In this document: positions 19,604 to 28,500 of the stretch, in pieces
How positions within the stretch are numbered: the stretch's first letter is position 1
Layout: each line of letters opens with the position of its first letter
Assembly (NCBI RefSeq): GCF_037055355.1
Contig: NZ_CP146350.1
Location: forward strand, 2,193,001 to 2,257,000
Origin: Streptomyces sp. DG1A-41
Lineage (GTDB): Bacteria; Actinomycetota; Actinomycetes; Streptomycetales; Streptomycetaceae
Reading direction: 5' to 3'
DNA: 64,000 bases
Translations under genes and position numbers: made by a program
Notes under the pieces: model-generated
Database searches by the model: none
What the model saw: only the letters and a program-made list of their open reading frames with translations
Told to the model about the DNA's origin: nothing

Positions 19604-20344
19604 GTGACCACCGTCCGGCTCCCCCTCTTCCCCCTGAACTCGGTGCTGTTCCCGGGGCTCGTGCTCCCGCTCAACGTCTTCGAGGAGCGGTATCGCGCCA
19701 TGATGCGCGAGCTGCTGAAGACGCCGGAGGACGAGCCGCGTCGGTTCGCCGTCGTGGCGATCCGCGACGGCCACGAGGTGGCCCCGAGCGCGCCCGGCAT
19801 GCCCGACTCCACGTCCCTGCCCGAGCGGGGGCCCGCCGCCGGCTTCGGCACGGACCCGGCCGAGGCGTTCCACAAGGTGGGCTGCATCGCGGACGCGGCG
19901 ACGATCCGGGAGCGGACCGACGGCTCCTTCGAGGTGCTGGCGACCGGCACGACCCGGGTGCGACTGGTCTCGGTGGAGGCGTCGGGCCCCTTCCTGACGG
20001 CCGAGCTGGAGACGCTGCCGGAGGAACCCGGCGACGAGGCGTCGCCGCTGGCCGAGGGGGTGCTGCGGTCCTTCCGCCAGTACCAGAAGCGGCTGGCGGG
20101 CGCGCGGGAACGGTCCCTGACGACCGACGCCGACCTGCCCGACGAGCCCGGCGTGGTGTCGTACCTGGTGGCCGCGGCGATGATGCTGGACACCCCCACC
20201 AAGCAGCGCCTGCTCCAGGCGCCCGACACGGCCTCCCGCCTGCGCGACGAGCTGAAACTCCTTCGCTCCGAGACGGCCATCATCCGTAATCTGCCGTCGT
20301 TGCCGGCGTCGGACCTGACGCGCGGCCCGACGAGTCTCAACTGA
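19604..20344 (+). CDS. Lon N-terminal (substrate-binding) domain protein
   Basis: A 246-residue stand-alone LON N-domain protein without the AAA+ and protease domains. It opens with RLPLFPLNSVLFPG (5-18) and then PLNVFEERYRAM, the hallmark of the Lon_substr_bdg family, and has the CIADAATIRERTDGSFEVLATGT-like central part typical of the fold. Such proteins are widespread; a role in substrate recognition or RNA binding is not established. It probably uses a leaderless GTG start at 19604. It is followed 11 nt later by the YbaK gene, so the two may form an operon. Confidence 0.88.
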   Translation: MTTVRLPLFPLNSVLFPGLVLPLNVFEERYRAMMRELLKTPEDEPRRFAVVAIRDGHEVAPSAPGMPDSTSLPERGPAAGFGTDPAEAFHKVGCIADAATIRERTDGSFEVLATGTTRVRLVSVEASGPFLTAELETLPEEPGDEASPLAEGVLRSFRQYQKRLAGARERSLTTDADLPDEPGVVSYLVAAAMMLDTPTKQRLLQAPDTASRLRDELKLLRSETAIIRNLPSLPASDLTRGPTSLN

Positions 20345-20355
20345 AGCGGACCGGC

Positions 20356-20859
20356 ATGGCGAAGAAGTCGAAGAAGCAGCAACAGCAGGGCGGCACCCCC
20401 GCGACGGTCGCCCTCACGGCGGCGGGCGTGGAGTTCACGGTTCACTCCTACGACCACGACCCCTCCCACCCTTCCTACGGCGAGGAGGCGGCCGAGGCGA
20501 TGGGCGTCTCCCCGGACCGCGTCTTCAAGACCCTGGTGGCGGACGTCGACGGCGCGCTGACCGTCGCGGTGGTCCCGGTGGCGGGGCAGCTGGACCTGAA
20601 GGCCCTGGCAGCGGCGGTGGGCGGCAAACGCGCGACGATGGCCGACCCGACACTGGCGGAACGCACGACGGGCTATGTCAGGGGCGGTATCTCGCCGCTG
20701 GGCCAGCGCAAGAAGCTCCCGACGGTGCTGGACGCGTCGGCGTCGTCCCACCCGACGATCTGCGTCTCGGCGGGCAGGAGGGGCCTGGAGGTGGAACTGT
20801 CCCCGGAGGACCTTGCCAAGCTGACAGCAGCGGTGCTGGCTCCTGTCGGACGCACCTAG
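20356..20859 (+). CDS. ybaK: YbaK-family Cys-tRNA(Pro) deacylase
   Basis: A 167-residue YbaK/EbsC-type editing protein that hydrolyses Cys-tRNA(Pro) mis-made by prolyl-tRNA synthetase. The family segments RVFKTLVADVDG (about 56-67), VVPVAGQLDLKALA and YVRGGISPLGQRKKLPT are clear; K59 in VFKT is the conserved lysine. It has a Lys/Gln-rich N-terminal tail (1-11). The ATG at 20356 follows the preceding gene closely. Confidence 0.9.
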   Translation: MAKKSKKQQQQGGTPATVALTAAGVEFTVHSYDHDPSHPSYGEEAAEAMGVSPDRVFKTLVADVDGALTVAVVPVAGQLDLKALAAAVGGKRATMADPTLAERTTGYVRGGISPLGQRKKLPTVLDASASSHPTICVSAGRRGLEVELSPEDLAKLTAAVLAPVGRT

Positions 20860-20890
20860 CCTGCGGGCAGTCGGGCCTCTGGGGCGGCAC

Positions 20891-20937
20891 GGGTGGGCGC
20901 AGGCAGCACCCCGCTACGCCGGGCTGCGCACCCACCC
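20891..20937. terminator. Terminator between ybaK and the DUF2567-like gene
   Basis: GGGTGGGCGCAG (20891-20902) pairs with CTGCGCACCCACCC (20924-20937) with a 2-nt bulge. It lies between convergent genes. The loop is about 20 nt, G/C rich. Similar elements recur in Streptomyces intergenic regions (from memory). Confidence 0.6.
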
Positions 20938-20961
20938 GCCCTCAGCCACACCGCCGGGCAC

Positions 20962-21654
20962 CTATGCCGCAGGCGGTGCCTCATAAGGCGAGTGCCCGAA
21001 CTCCGGCTCCGGATCCCGAGGCCCGAACAACGCCGTCAACCCGAGATGCAACACCAACGCGGCAAGCGGCCAGGCCAGCAACGCCCCCTTCGCCCCCAAC
21101 TTCAACGGCGCGGAAAACGTCACCCCCCGCCCCACTTCCCGCGCACGCGCGACCACATCCTCCGCAGGCCCGAGCCACACCCCGACCCGCCAGGCCAGCA
21201 ACGACCCGAGCAGCCCCCCGACGGCCAGCCCCACCACCAGCGGCACACCCCCACGCCGCCGCAGCAGAAACACGACGAGGGCGCTGACGACCCCGAAGGC
21301 CAGCGCGAGCAGCGTGAACGTGCCGTCGACCCCGACGGCCTGCTCCCCCTCGGTGTCCTTGAGGTAGACGACCCAGTTCCCCTCGACCACGTCACCGACC
21401 AGCGGCACGTGCGGCGCGAGCCACCACCACAGCACACCCAGCAGCACCCCGCCGAGCGCCACCGCCACGGCGACCACGCCGGCCTCGCGTACTTCCGTCT
21501 TCATCCCGGGCCCGTCGTCCTGCCCGTACCAGCCGTGCCCGGCGTACTCGGCCTGCTGCGACCCTGGCGCCACAGGCCCGGCGGCCGGTGGCTGCCACGC
21601 CTCCCGTGCGGAACGTTCATGCGGCGGCGGTGGCGGATTCAGTGGTGCGGTCAC
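20962..21654 (-). CDS. DUF2567-like membrane protein
   Basis: A 230-residue protein. A Pro-rich cytoplasmic N-terminus (1-50) is followed by four hydrophobic helices (about 57-78, 108-125, 133-151 and 188-208). The stretch VVEGNWVVYLKDTEGEQAVG after the first helix fits the DUF2567 family of actinobacterial membrane proteins, although I assign this from memory. No function is known. GTG 21654 starts the frame. It precedes no obvious partner; the ABC permease gene lies just upstream on the same strand. Confidence 0.7.
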   Translation of the reverse strand: MTAPLNPPPPPHERSAREAWQPPAAGPVAPGSQQAEYAGHGWYGQDDGPGMKTEVREAGVVAVAVALGGVLLGVLWWWLAPHVPLVGDVVEGNWVVYLKDTEGEQAVGVDGTFTLLALAFGVVSALVVFLLRRRGGVPLVVGLAVGGLLGSLLAWRVGVWLGPAEDVVARAREVGRGVTFSAPLKLGAKGALLAWPLAALVLHLGLTALFGPRDPEPEFGHSPYEAPPAA

Positions 21655-21710
21655 CCTGCCATCGTGCCAGGCCCGCCTGTGCCCCGCGCCACCGGACGAT
21701 CCCTCCCCGC

Positions 21711-22532
21711 TCACCGGACGGCCGCCCGGCGGTACGCCCAGGTCGCCACGGCCAGCGAGACGACGCCCACCAACGCGCACACGGCGAGATCACCGAGCAC
21801 GAAGGCCCAGTCGGGGTTCGGCCCGAACGTCCGCGCGAAGGCCTCCACCCCGTACGTCGACGGCAGCAGATCCCGCGCGAACCGCACGACCTCCGGCATC
21901 CGCTCTGCCGGCAGCACGCCCAGCAGCAGCGCCGCCGACATGCCCATCTGCCCGAGCAGCGTGGCCAGCTCCGGCCGGGGCGCGAGCAGCCCCAGCGCCG
22001 CTCCCAGCCCGGCGAGCGCGGCGCCCGCGAGCGGGATCACGGCCACGAGGATCCACAGATGGGCCAGCGGCAGCCCGAACAGCACACAGCCGAACACCGC
22101 CGTCACGACGGTCCCCGGCACGGTGAACGACGCGTACGCGCCCGCCGCGCCCAGCACCACCGCCGCCGGCGGCACCGGCAGCGTCGCGTAGTGGTCGAGT
22201 CCGCCGCTGGCCCGCAGCTGCCCGAAGTACTGCGCGAGGAGGTTCAGCGCGACGAAGGCGACCACCAGGACCGACGACCCGGCGACGACCGCCTGGGCCT
22301 CCGCCCCGTCGTCCACGACCCCGCGCATAAGGATCATGATCCCGATCGACTGGAAGGTCGCCACGAACAGCAGCGGGATCCGCGCGACCCGCGCCCGGGA
22401 CAGCTGCGCCCGGTACACGGCCGCCAGCGACGGCCACAGCCGCGCCCGAGGACCGAGCTCGGCCGCGCACGCGGCGGGCTCCTCCACGGCCAGGGCACTG
22501 CCCGGCAGGACATCGGCGGGTACGACACTCAC
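21711..22532 (-). CDS. ABC-2 type transporter permease
   Basis: A 273-residue membrane subunit with about six transmembrane helices beginning near residue 50 and a cytoplasmic N-terminus. The central FGLPLAHL and LPAERMPE segments are those of ABC-2 type exporters (drug or lipid efflux). GTG 22532 overlaps the stop of the small repeat ORF (GTGA), which itself overlaps the ATPase, so the three are translationally coupled. The substrate is unknown. Confidence 0.85.
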   Translation of the reverse strand: MSVVPADVLPGSALAVEEPAACAAELGPRARLWPSLAAVYRAQLSRARVARIPLLFVATFQSIGIMILMRGVVDDGAEAQAVVAGSSVLVVAFVALNLLAQYFGQLRASGGLDHYATLPVPPAAVVLGAAGAYASFTVPGTVVTAVFGCVLFGLPLAHLWILVAVIPLAGAALAGLGAALGLLAPRPELATLLGQMGMSAALLLGVLPAERMPEVVRFARDLLPSTYGVEAFARTFGPNPDWAFVLGDLAVCALVGVVSLAVATWAYRRAAVR

Positions 22533-22747
22533 GTCGCGCTGCTCCCCTTCGTCGGGTCCACTGCGGCAGTCGCCCTGTTCGGTACGTACGCGGCGGCCTG
22601 CGTACTCAAGGCCGCCGGATTGCGGGCCGTCACCTGCAAGGCCGTCATGTTCAGGGCCGTCATGTTCAGGGCCGTCATGTTCAGGGCCGTCATGTTCAGG
22701 GCCGTCATGTTCCAGGCCCCCGCACGCAAGGCCTCGGTACTCCTCAC
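22529..22747 (-). CDS. Small repeat protein between ABC ATPase and permease
   Basis: A 72-codon ORF in a third frame. It starts at a GTG overlapping the ATPase stop (GTGA at 22747-22744) and ends at a TGA overlapping the permease GTG (22532-22529). The product has five perfect NMTAL repeats (residues 13-37), two degenerate ones (QVTAR, NPAAL) and a polar tail ending KGSSAT. Third codon positions are mostly G or C. It could be a genuine small coupling peptide, a pentapeptide-like structure, or simply a translational bridge that carries ribosomes from the ATPase to the permease. No homologue is recognised. Confidence 0.55.
   Translation of the reverse strand: MRSTEALRAGAWNMTALNMTALNMTALNMTALNMTALQVTARNPAALSTQAAAYVPNRATAAVDPTKGSSAT
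22640..22714. repeat. Five tandem 15-bp repeats
   Basis: GGCCGTCATGTTCAG occurs four times head to tail at 22640-22699, with a fifth copy at 22700-22714 ending TTCCA. On the minus strand the unit encodes NMTAL in the small ORF. The unit length is a multiple of three, so copy number can change without breaking the frame. Confidence 0.95.
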
Positions 22748-23763
22748 GCCTTCACCAGCCCCTGCTGCACGGCACCGCCCAGGGCCAGGTACACGTCCTC
22801 CAGGCTCGGCGTGGCCAGCGTGAAGTCGTCCAGGGCGGCGAAGGCGGCCCCTCCGGTGACGGTGGCGACGACCGCCCGGGCCTCCTCGGGCCCGAGCCGG
22901 AGCGTCCACAGACGGCCAGACTCCACGGCCCGGTCCCGCAGCGCGGCCACCTCGGGGACGTGCAGCGGCGCCGCGTCCCGCCACACCAGGTCGACCCGCA
23001 CCTCGCCGGCAACCTGCTCCTTGAGCCCGGTCGGCGTGTCGCAGGCGATCACCCGCCCCCGGTCGAGGACGGCCACCCGGTCCAGCACGGTCTCGGCCTC
23101 GATGACGTTGTGGGTGACGAGCAGCACGGTCGTCCCGCGCTCGGCCCGCCGCCGGTCGACGGCGGACCACACGGCCCGCCGCGCCACCGGGTCCATGCCG
23201 GTGGTCGGCTCGTCGAGGACGAGCAGCGGCCGCTCCCCCACCAGCGCGGCGGCGAAGCACGCCAGGCGCCGCTGGCCCCCGGAGAGCTTCTTCAGCGGCC
23301 GCCCGGCGAGCGGCGCGAGCCCCAGCTCGTCGAGTACGTCGTCCCGCTCGGCCCGCGCCCGCCGTACGTCCAGGCCACGTAGCCGCCCGGTGGTCTCGGT
23401 GGCGAGCGACACGGTCAGCTCGTCGAGGGCGGTCGACTCCTGCCCGAGGTAGGCGAGGATCCGCGCGGCCCGCTCCGGGTGGCGCACGATGTCGTGCCCG
23501 AGGATCTCCACGCTGCCGCGGTCGGGCCGCATCAGCCCGGTGAGCTGCCGTACGAGGGTGGACTTGCCGGCGCCGTTCGGCCCGAGCAGGCCGAAGATCT
23601 CGCCGCGGCGGATGTCCAGCGTCACGTCGTCCGTGGCTCGGACCTCGGGTGTTCCGGGCGCGCCGCGCCGGGCGCGTACCGCCGGATAGGTCTTGGTCAG
23701 CCCGCGCACCGCGCACACGACGTCACCATCGTGCCGAAATGCCTGTGCCGCGCGCTTACTCAC
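22744..23763 (-). CDS. ABC transporter ATP-binding protein
   Basis: A 339-residue nucleotide-binding subunit of the drug/lipid-exporter (DrrA-like) type. Walker A is GPNGAGKST (61-69), the Q-loop region reads AYLGQEST, the signature is LSGGQRR, Walker B is LLVLDEPTTGMD, and the switch His is in VTHN. A C-terminal extension of about 100 residues after the core is typical of this subgroup. An insertion RARRGAPGTPE (30-40) in the first strand region is also common there. GTG 23763 has no obvious ribosome-binding site. It works with the permease at 21711-22532. Confidence 0.93.
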   Translation of the reverse strand: MSKRAAQAFRHDGDVVCAVRGLTKTYPAVRARRGAPGTPEVRATDDVTLDIRRGEIFGLLGPNGAGKSTLVRQLTGLMRPDRGSVEILGHDIVRHPERAARILAYLGQESTALDELTVSLATETTGRLRGLDVRRARAERDDVLDELGLAPLAGRPLKKLSGGQRRLACFAAALVGERPLLVLDEPTTGMDPVARRAVWSAVDRRRAERGTTVLLVTHNVIEAETVLDRVAVLDRGRVIACDTPTGLKEQVAGEVRVDLVWRDAAPLHVPEVAALRDRAVESGRLWTLRLGPEEARAVVATVTGGAAFAALDDFTLATPSLEDVYLALGGAVQQGLVKA

Positions 23764-23841
23764 AAGGGACGAGACTACGGGGTCGGCAACCCCGCTCCGC
23801 TCTCGGGTCGGTCCAGGGCGGGAAATCCATCGGCAAAGTTC

Positions 23842-25062
23842 TCATTCGCCGACGGGCGCGTGCTCCACTCCCGTGCGCACGCCGATCTCCTTCCAGAAAC
23901 CGGCCCGGATGGCGTACCGGTCCTGCTCGTCGATCTGGTCGTCCTTGTGGGCGAGCAGGCCGAAGCGTGCGGCGTAGCGCAGCAGCTCCCCGTCGACGCG
24001 GTGCGGGATGCGCGGGTACATCCCGGACAGTTTCTGGAGGTGGCTCCGGTCGCCGAGGCGCTCCACCCAGCGCCGGGCGAAGACCTGCCCCACCTCGTAG
24101 GGGTCGCCGCCGACGGTGGTGATGTCCTCCTCGCGGTCGGCCCACCGCTGCTCGGCCGTGGTCAGCTGGGCGAGCGTCGGCATCGAGGCAGCCTCGGGGG
24201 GCTCGGCCGTGGGCCGGTCGACCCAGCCTTTGTCGGAGGACCAGCGGAGGGTGGCGGAGGCGGGGGGCTGGGTGTGCTGGGTGCCGGGGGCGCGCAGGGC
24301 GGCCAGGTCTTTGGGCGTGGGGACGCCTTTGGGGGCGGGCACCCGCTCCTGCGTGCCGTTCTGCCCGGGGCCGGTTGCGGGGTGCTGCGGTTGCGGGGCG
24401 GGCCGCTCGGCCGCGGCGGCGAGCGCGGACTCGGGCAGCGGGGCGGAGAGGATCGCGGCGATCTCGGGCCGGGGCGCGGGCTGTGGGGCGCACACGCCGG
24501 TGTGCTCCTTGGCGCGGACGGCCTTGGTGATCCAGGTGCGGTCCAGGACGCGCCGCTCGTCGGCCTCGGCGACCAGGTCCTCGGACTGGTTGTAGTCGCC
24601 GTCGGCGGCCTGCACGGCCCACAGGTGGACGGCGACGCCGTGCTCCTTGGCGGCCATCATGCCGGGCAGCAGATCGCCGTCGCCGGTGACGAGGACGACG
24701 TCGGAGCAGGCGCGGTTGCGGGCCAGTTCGGTGAGCTCGGCGTGCATCGCGGCGTCCACGCCCTTCTGCGCCCAGCGGCCGTCGCTGCGGGTCAGCGCGC
24801 CCAGCCGGACGGTGACCCGGGGCATCACGCGCAGCCTGCGGTGCTCGGGTTGCGGGACGCGGTCGGGGGCGCCGTCGAACCAGTAGATGCGCAGCAGCGG
24901 CTGCTGCGTGTCGGACTCGGCGCGTTCGCGCAGCCCCTGGATGAGGGCGGTGTGGTCGACGGTGATACGGGATCGTGAGGGCTCCCCGGCGAGGAGGCTC
25001 GCCGCTGCCCCCAGCAGATACCCCGCGTCCACCAGGACGATGCAGCGGTCCACACGACTCAC
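23842..25062 (-). CDS. NYN-domain (LabA/PIN-like) putative ribonuclease
   Basis: A 406-residue protein. Residues 1-175 form a NYN domain: IVLVDAGYLLG (8-18, acidic D12), YWFDGAPD, QKGVDAAMH (catalytic-type D) and VVLVTGDGDLLPGM, the acidic set that binds metal in PIN-like nucleases. A Pro/Ala-rich linker (about 200-300) joins it to a conserved C-terminal domain (about 310-400) with GQVFARRWVERLGD. Such proteins are predicted RNA-processing enzymes. GTG 25062 follows AAGAGG. It is divergent from the small basic-protein gene. Confidence 0.85.
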   Translation of the reverse strand: MSRVDRCIVLVDAGYLLGAAASLLAGEPSRSRITVDHTALIQGLRERAESDTQQPLLRIYWFDGAPDRVPQPEHRRLRVMPRVTVRLGALTRSDGRWAQKGVDAAMHAELTELARNRACSDVVLVTGDGDLLPGMMAAKEHGVAVHLWAVQAADGDYNQSEDLVAEADERRVLDRTWITKAVRAKEHTGVCAPQPAPRPEIAAILSAPLPESALAAAAERPAPQPQHPATGPGQNGTQERVPAPKGVPTPKDLAALRAPGTQHTQPPASATLRWSSDKGWVDRPTAEPPEAASMPTLAQLTTAEQRWADREEDITTVGGDPYEVGQVFARRWVERLGDRSHLQKLSGMYPRIPHRVDGELLRYAARFGLLAHKDDQIDEQDRYAIRAGFWKEIGVRTGVEHAPVGE

Positions 25063-25275
25063 CCTCTTCCCAGGAGGTTTACTTCGGGCTTGCTTCGAGT
25101 CTGCCCGACGGCGCGGAGGTTAACGGCCGGAACTCGATCTTCGGCGTGGCGTTTCGGAGGTTCCCGCCGCGACCAACCCTGTCACGCACGGTAATTGTCC
25201 GACATGCGATCGTTGTCGACCTGTGTGAATCTGGTCCCGGCCCTGGCCCCTAGATCCCCCACAGGAGGCATCACC

Positions 25276-25440
25276 ATGGCCAAGAACAAGAACCGTGACC
25301 GTAAGCAGCAGCGTCCTACCGAGCGTGGTCAGCGTGCGGACCGCCGTCCCACCGCCGAGACGGAGCCCCAGCCCGAGGTCGAGGCGACCCCCGGCGACGT
25401 GGCGTCCCGCAAGCGCAAGCGCAGCTTCGGTCACAACTGA
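25276..25440 (+). CDS. Small highly charged basic protein
   Basis: A 54-residue protein, MAKNKNRDRKQQRPTERG at the start and KRKRSFGHN at the end, rich in Lys, Arg, Glu and Gln and without hydrophobic segments, so probably disordered and perhaps nucleic-acid binding. ATG 25276 has a perfect AGGAGG site 7-12 nt upstream, which strongly supports a real, well-expressed gene. No domain is recognised. A strong terminator follows. Confidence 0.75.
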   Translation: MAKNKNRDRKQQRPTERGQRADRRPTAETEPQPEVEATPGDVASRKRKRSFGHN

Positions 25441-25478
25441 CATCTGTGTAACGGGTGGTTGAGACCCGGACACGCACC

Positions 25479-25510
25479 GAGGGGCGTACCCGGTACCAGG
25501 TACGCCCCTC
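25479..25510. terminator. Strong bidirectional terminator
   Basis: A perfect 12-bp stem GAGGGGCGTACC (25479-25490) and GGTACGCCCCTC (25499-25510) with an 8-nt loop, between the small basic gene and the convergent dnaE. Confidence 0.85.
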
Positions 25511-25543
25511 ACGCGCGTCAAGAGCCCGCTCCCGAGCCCGGCG

Positions 25544-28500
25544 TCAGCCCGCCAGGCAGGACGGTCCGAGCAGCACCTTCAGGTCGCCGAAGAGCGCCGG
25601 GTCCGGCTTCACCCGGTGCCGGTCCAGACGCAGCACGGTCGTCTTGGTCGGTCCCTGCAGCTTGATCCGGACCTCGCTGTCGCCCTTGTGGTGACTGAGG
25701 ACCTCGCCGAGCCGGCTGACGAGCGGCGGAGTGACGCGGGTGGCCGGGATGGTGAGGATCACGGGCGCGTTGGTGCCCGCGTTCGACAGGTCGGGGACCT
25801 GCAGCTCCATCGCGACCAGCCGCGGCACGTCCTCGCGCTTGTCGAGGCGGCCCTTGACGAACACCACGGCGTCCTCGACGAGTTGGGTCGAGACGAGCTG
25901 GTACGTCGCCGGGAAGAACATGCACTCGATCGAGCCGGCGAGGTCCTCGACGGTGGCGATGGCCCAGGCGTTGCCCTGCTTGGTCATCTTGCGCTGGAGG
26001 CCGGAGATGATGCCGCCGATGGTGACGACCGCGCCGTCCGCGTGCTCACCACCGGTCAGCTGGGAGATGCCCGCGTCGGCCTTGTCGGACAGGATGTGCT
26101 CCAGGCCGAACAGCGGGTGGTCGGAGACGTACAGACCGAGCATCTCCCGCTCCTGGGCGAGCAGATAGGTCTTGTCCCACTCCTCGGTGGTGAACTCCAC
26201 GTCGAGCCCGAACCCCGGCTCGCTGCTGTCGTCCTCTCCCATGCCGCCGAAGAGGTCGAACTGCCCCTCGGCCTCTTTGCGCTTGACCGCGACCACGTTG
26301 TCGATCATGGGTTCGTACTGTGCGGTCAGGCCCTTGCGGGTGTGGCCCATGGCGTCGAAGGCGCCGGCCTTGATCAGCGACTCGGTGGTGCGCTTGTTGC
26401 AGACCACCGCGTCCACCTTGTCGAGGTAGTCCGGGAACGAGGTGTACTTCCCCTTGGCCTTGCGGCACCTGATGATCGACTCGACGACGTTCGTACCGAC
26501 GTTGCGGACGGCGGAGAGGCCGAAGAGGATCACGTCGTCGCCCTGGGCCGCGAAGTTGGACATCGACTCGTTGACGTCCGGCGGCAGCACCTTGATGCCC
26601 ATGCGGCGGCACTCGTTGAGGTAGACGGCCGACTTGTCCTTGTCGTCCTTCACCGAGGTGAGGAGCGCGGCCATGTACTCGGCGGGGTGGTTCGCCTTGA
26701 GGTACGCCGTCCAGTACGAGACGAGTCCGTACGCGGCGGAGTGCGCCTTGTTGAACGCGTAGCCGGCGAAGGGGACCAGCACGTCCCACAGCGCCTGGAT
26801 GGCTTCGTCGCTGTAGCCCTTCTTGCGGGCGCCCTCCTGGAACAGCACGAAGTTCTTCGCCAGTTCCTCGGGCTTCTTCTTGCCCATCACGCGGCGGAGG
26901 ATGTCGGCCTCGCCGAGCGAGTAGCCGGCGATGATCTGGGCGGCCTTCTGCACCTGCTCCTGGTAGACGATCAGGCCGTAGGTGACGTCCAGGACCTCCT
27001 TGAGCGGCTCCTCCAGCTCGGGGTGGATCGGCGTGATCTCCTGCTGCCCGTTCTTGCGCAGCGCGTAGTTCGTGTGGGAGTTCATGCCCATGGGGCCCGG
27101 GCGGTACAGGGCCGACACGGCGGAGATGTCTTCGAAGTTGTCCGGCTTCATCAGTCGGAGCAGGGAGCGCATGGGGCCGCCGTCGAACTGGAAGACGCCG
27201 AGGGTGTCGCCGCGCTGGAGCAGTTCGAAGGTCGTGGGGTCGTCGAGCGGGAGGCTCAGGAGATCGATGTCGATCCCCTTGTTGGACTTCACCATCTTGA
27301 CGGCGTCGTCCATGATCGTCAGGTTGCGCAGGCCCAGGAAGTCCATCTTCAGGAGGCCGAGCGACTCACAGCTCGGGTAGTCCCACTGCGTGATGGTCAC
27401 GCCGTCGGTGTGCCTGACCCAGACCGGGACGTGGTCGGTGATGGTCTCGCTGGACATGATCACGCCGGCGGCGTGCACGCCCATCTGCCGGACCAGGCCC
27501 TCGACGCCTTTGGCGGTGTCGATGACCTTCTTCACGTCCGGCTCGTTCTCGTACATCGCCCGGATCTCGCCCGCCTCCGAGTAGCGGGGGTGCTCGGGGT
27601 TGGTGATGCCGTCGAGGTTGATGCCCTTGCCGAGGACGTCGGCGGGCATGGCCTTGGTGAGGCGGTCGCCCATCGCGTACGGGTAGCCCAGCACGCGTGC
27701 GGAGTCCTTGATCGCGTTCTTGGCCTTGATGGTGCCGTACGTGCCGATCATGGCGACCTTGTCGGCGCCGTACTTCTCCGTCACGTACCGGATCACCTCG
27801 ACGCGCCGGCGCTCGTCGAAGTCGATGTCGACGTCGGGCATGGAGATGCGCTCGGGGTTGAGGAACCGCTCGAAGATCAGGCCGTGCGGGATGGGGTCGA
27901 GGTCGGTGATGCCGAGCGCGTAGGCGACGATCGAGCCGGCCGCGGAGCCTCGGCCGGGGCCGACCGCGATGCCCTGCTTCTTGGCCCACATGATGAAGTC
28001 GGCGACCACGAGGAAGTAGCCCGGGAAGCCCATCGAGATGATGGTGTCCATCTCGTACTCGACCTGCTTCATGCGGTCGTCCGGGATGCCGTCGGGGAAG
28101 CGGCGGTGCATGCCGCGCAGGGTCTCCTCGCGGAACCAGCTGACCTCCGTGTACCCCTCCGGGATGTCGAACTTCGGCATCAGGTCGCGCTTTTCGAACA
28201 TGCCCGTGGTGTCGACCATCTCGGCGATCAGGCGGGTGTTGGAGCAGCCCTCCTGCCAGGCGTCCGAGGAGTCGATGGCGTACATCTCGTCCGTGGACTT
28301 CAGGTAGTAGCCGGTGCCGTCGAACTTGAAGCGGTCGGGGTCGGAGAGGTTCTTGCCGGTCTGGATGCACAGCAGGGCGTCGTGGGCGCTCGCCTCGTGC
28401 GCGTACGTGTAGTGCGAGTCGTTGGTGACCAGCGGGGGGATGCCGAGCTTCCTGCCGATCTCCAGCAGGCCGTCGCGGACCCGGTGCTCGATCTCGATGC

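Noticed and set aside
22640..22714. CRISPR-like array
   Set aside because: The repeats are 15 bp, directly adjacent without spacers, in frame with an ORF, and no cas genes are near.
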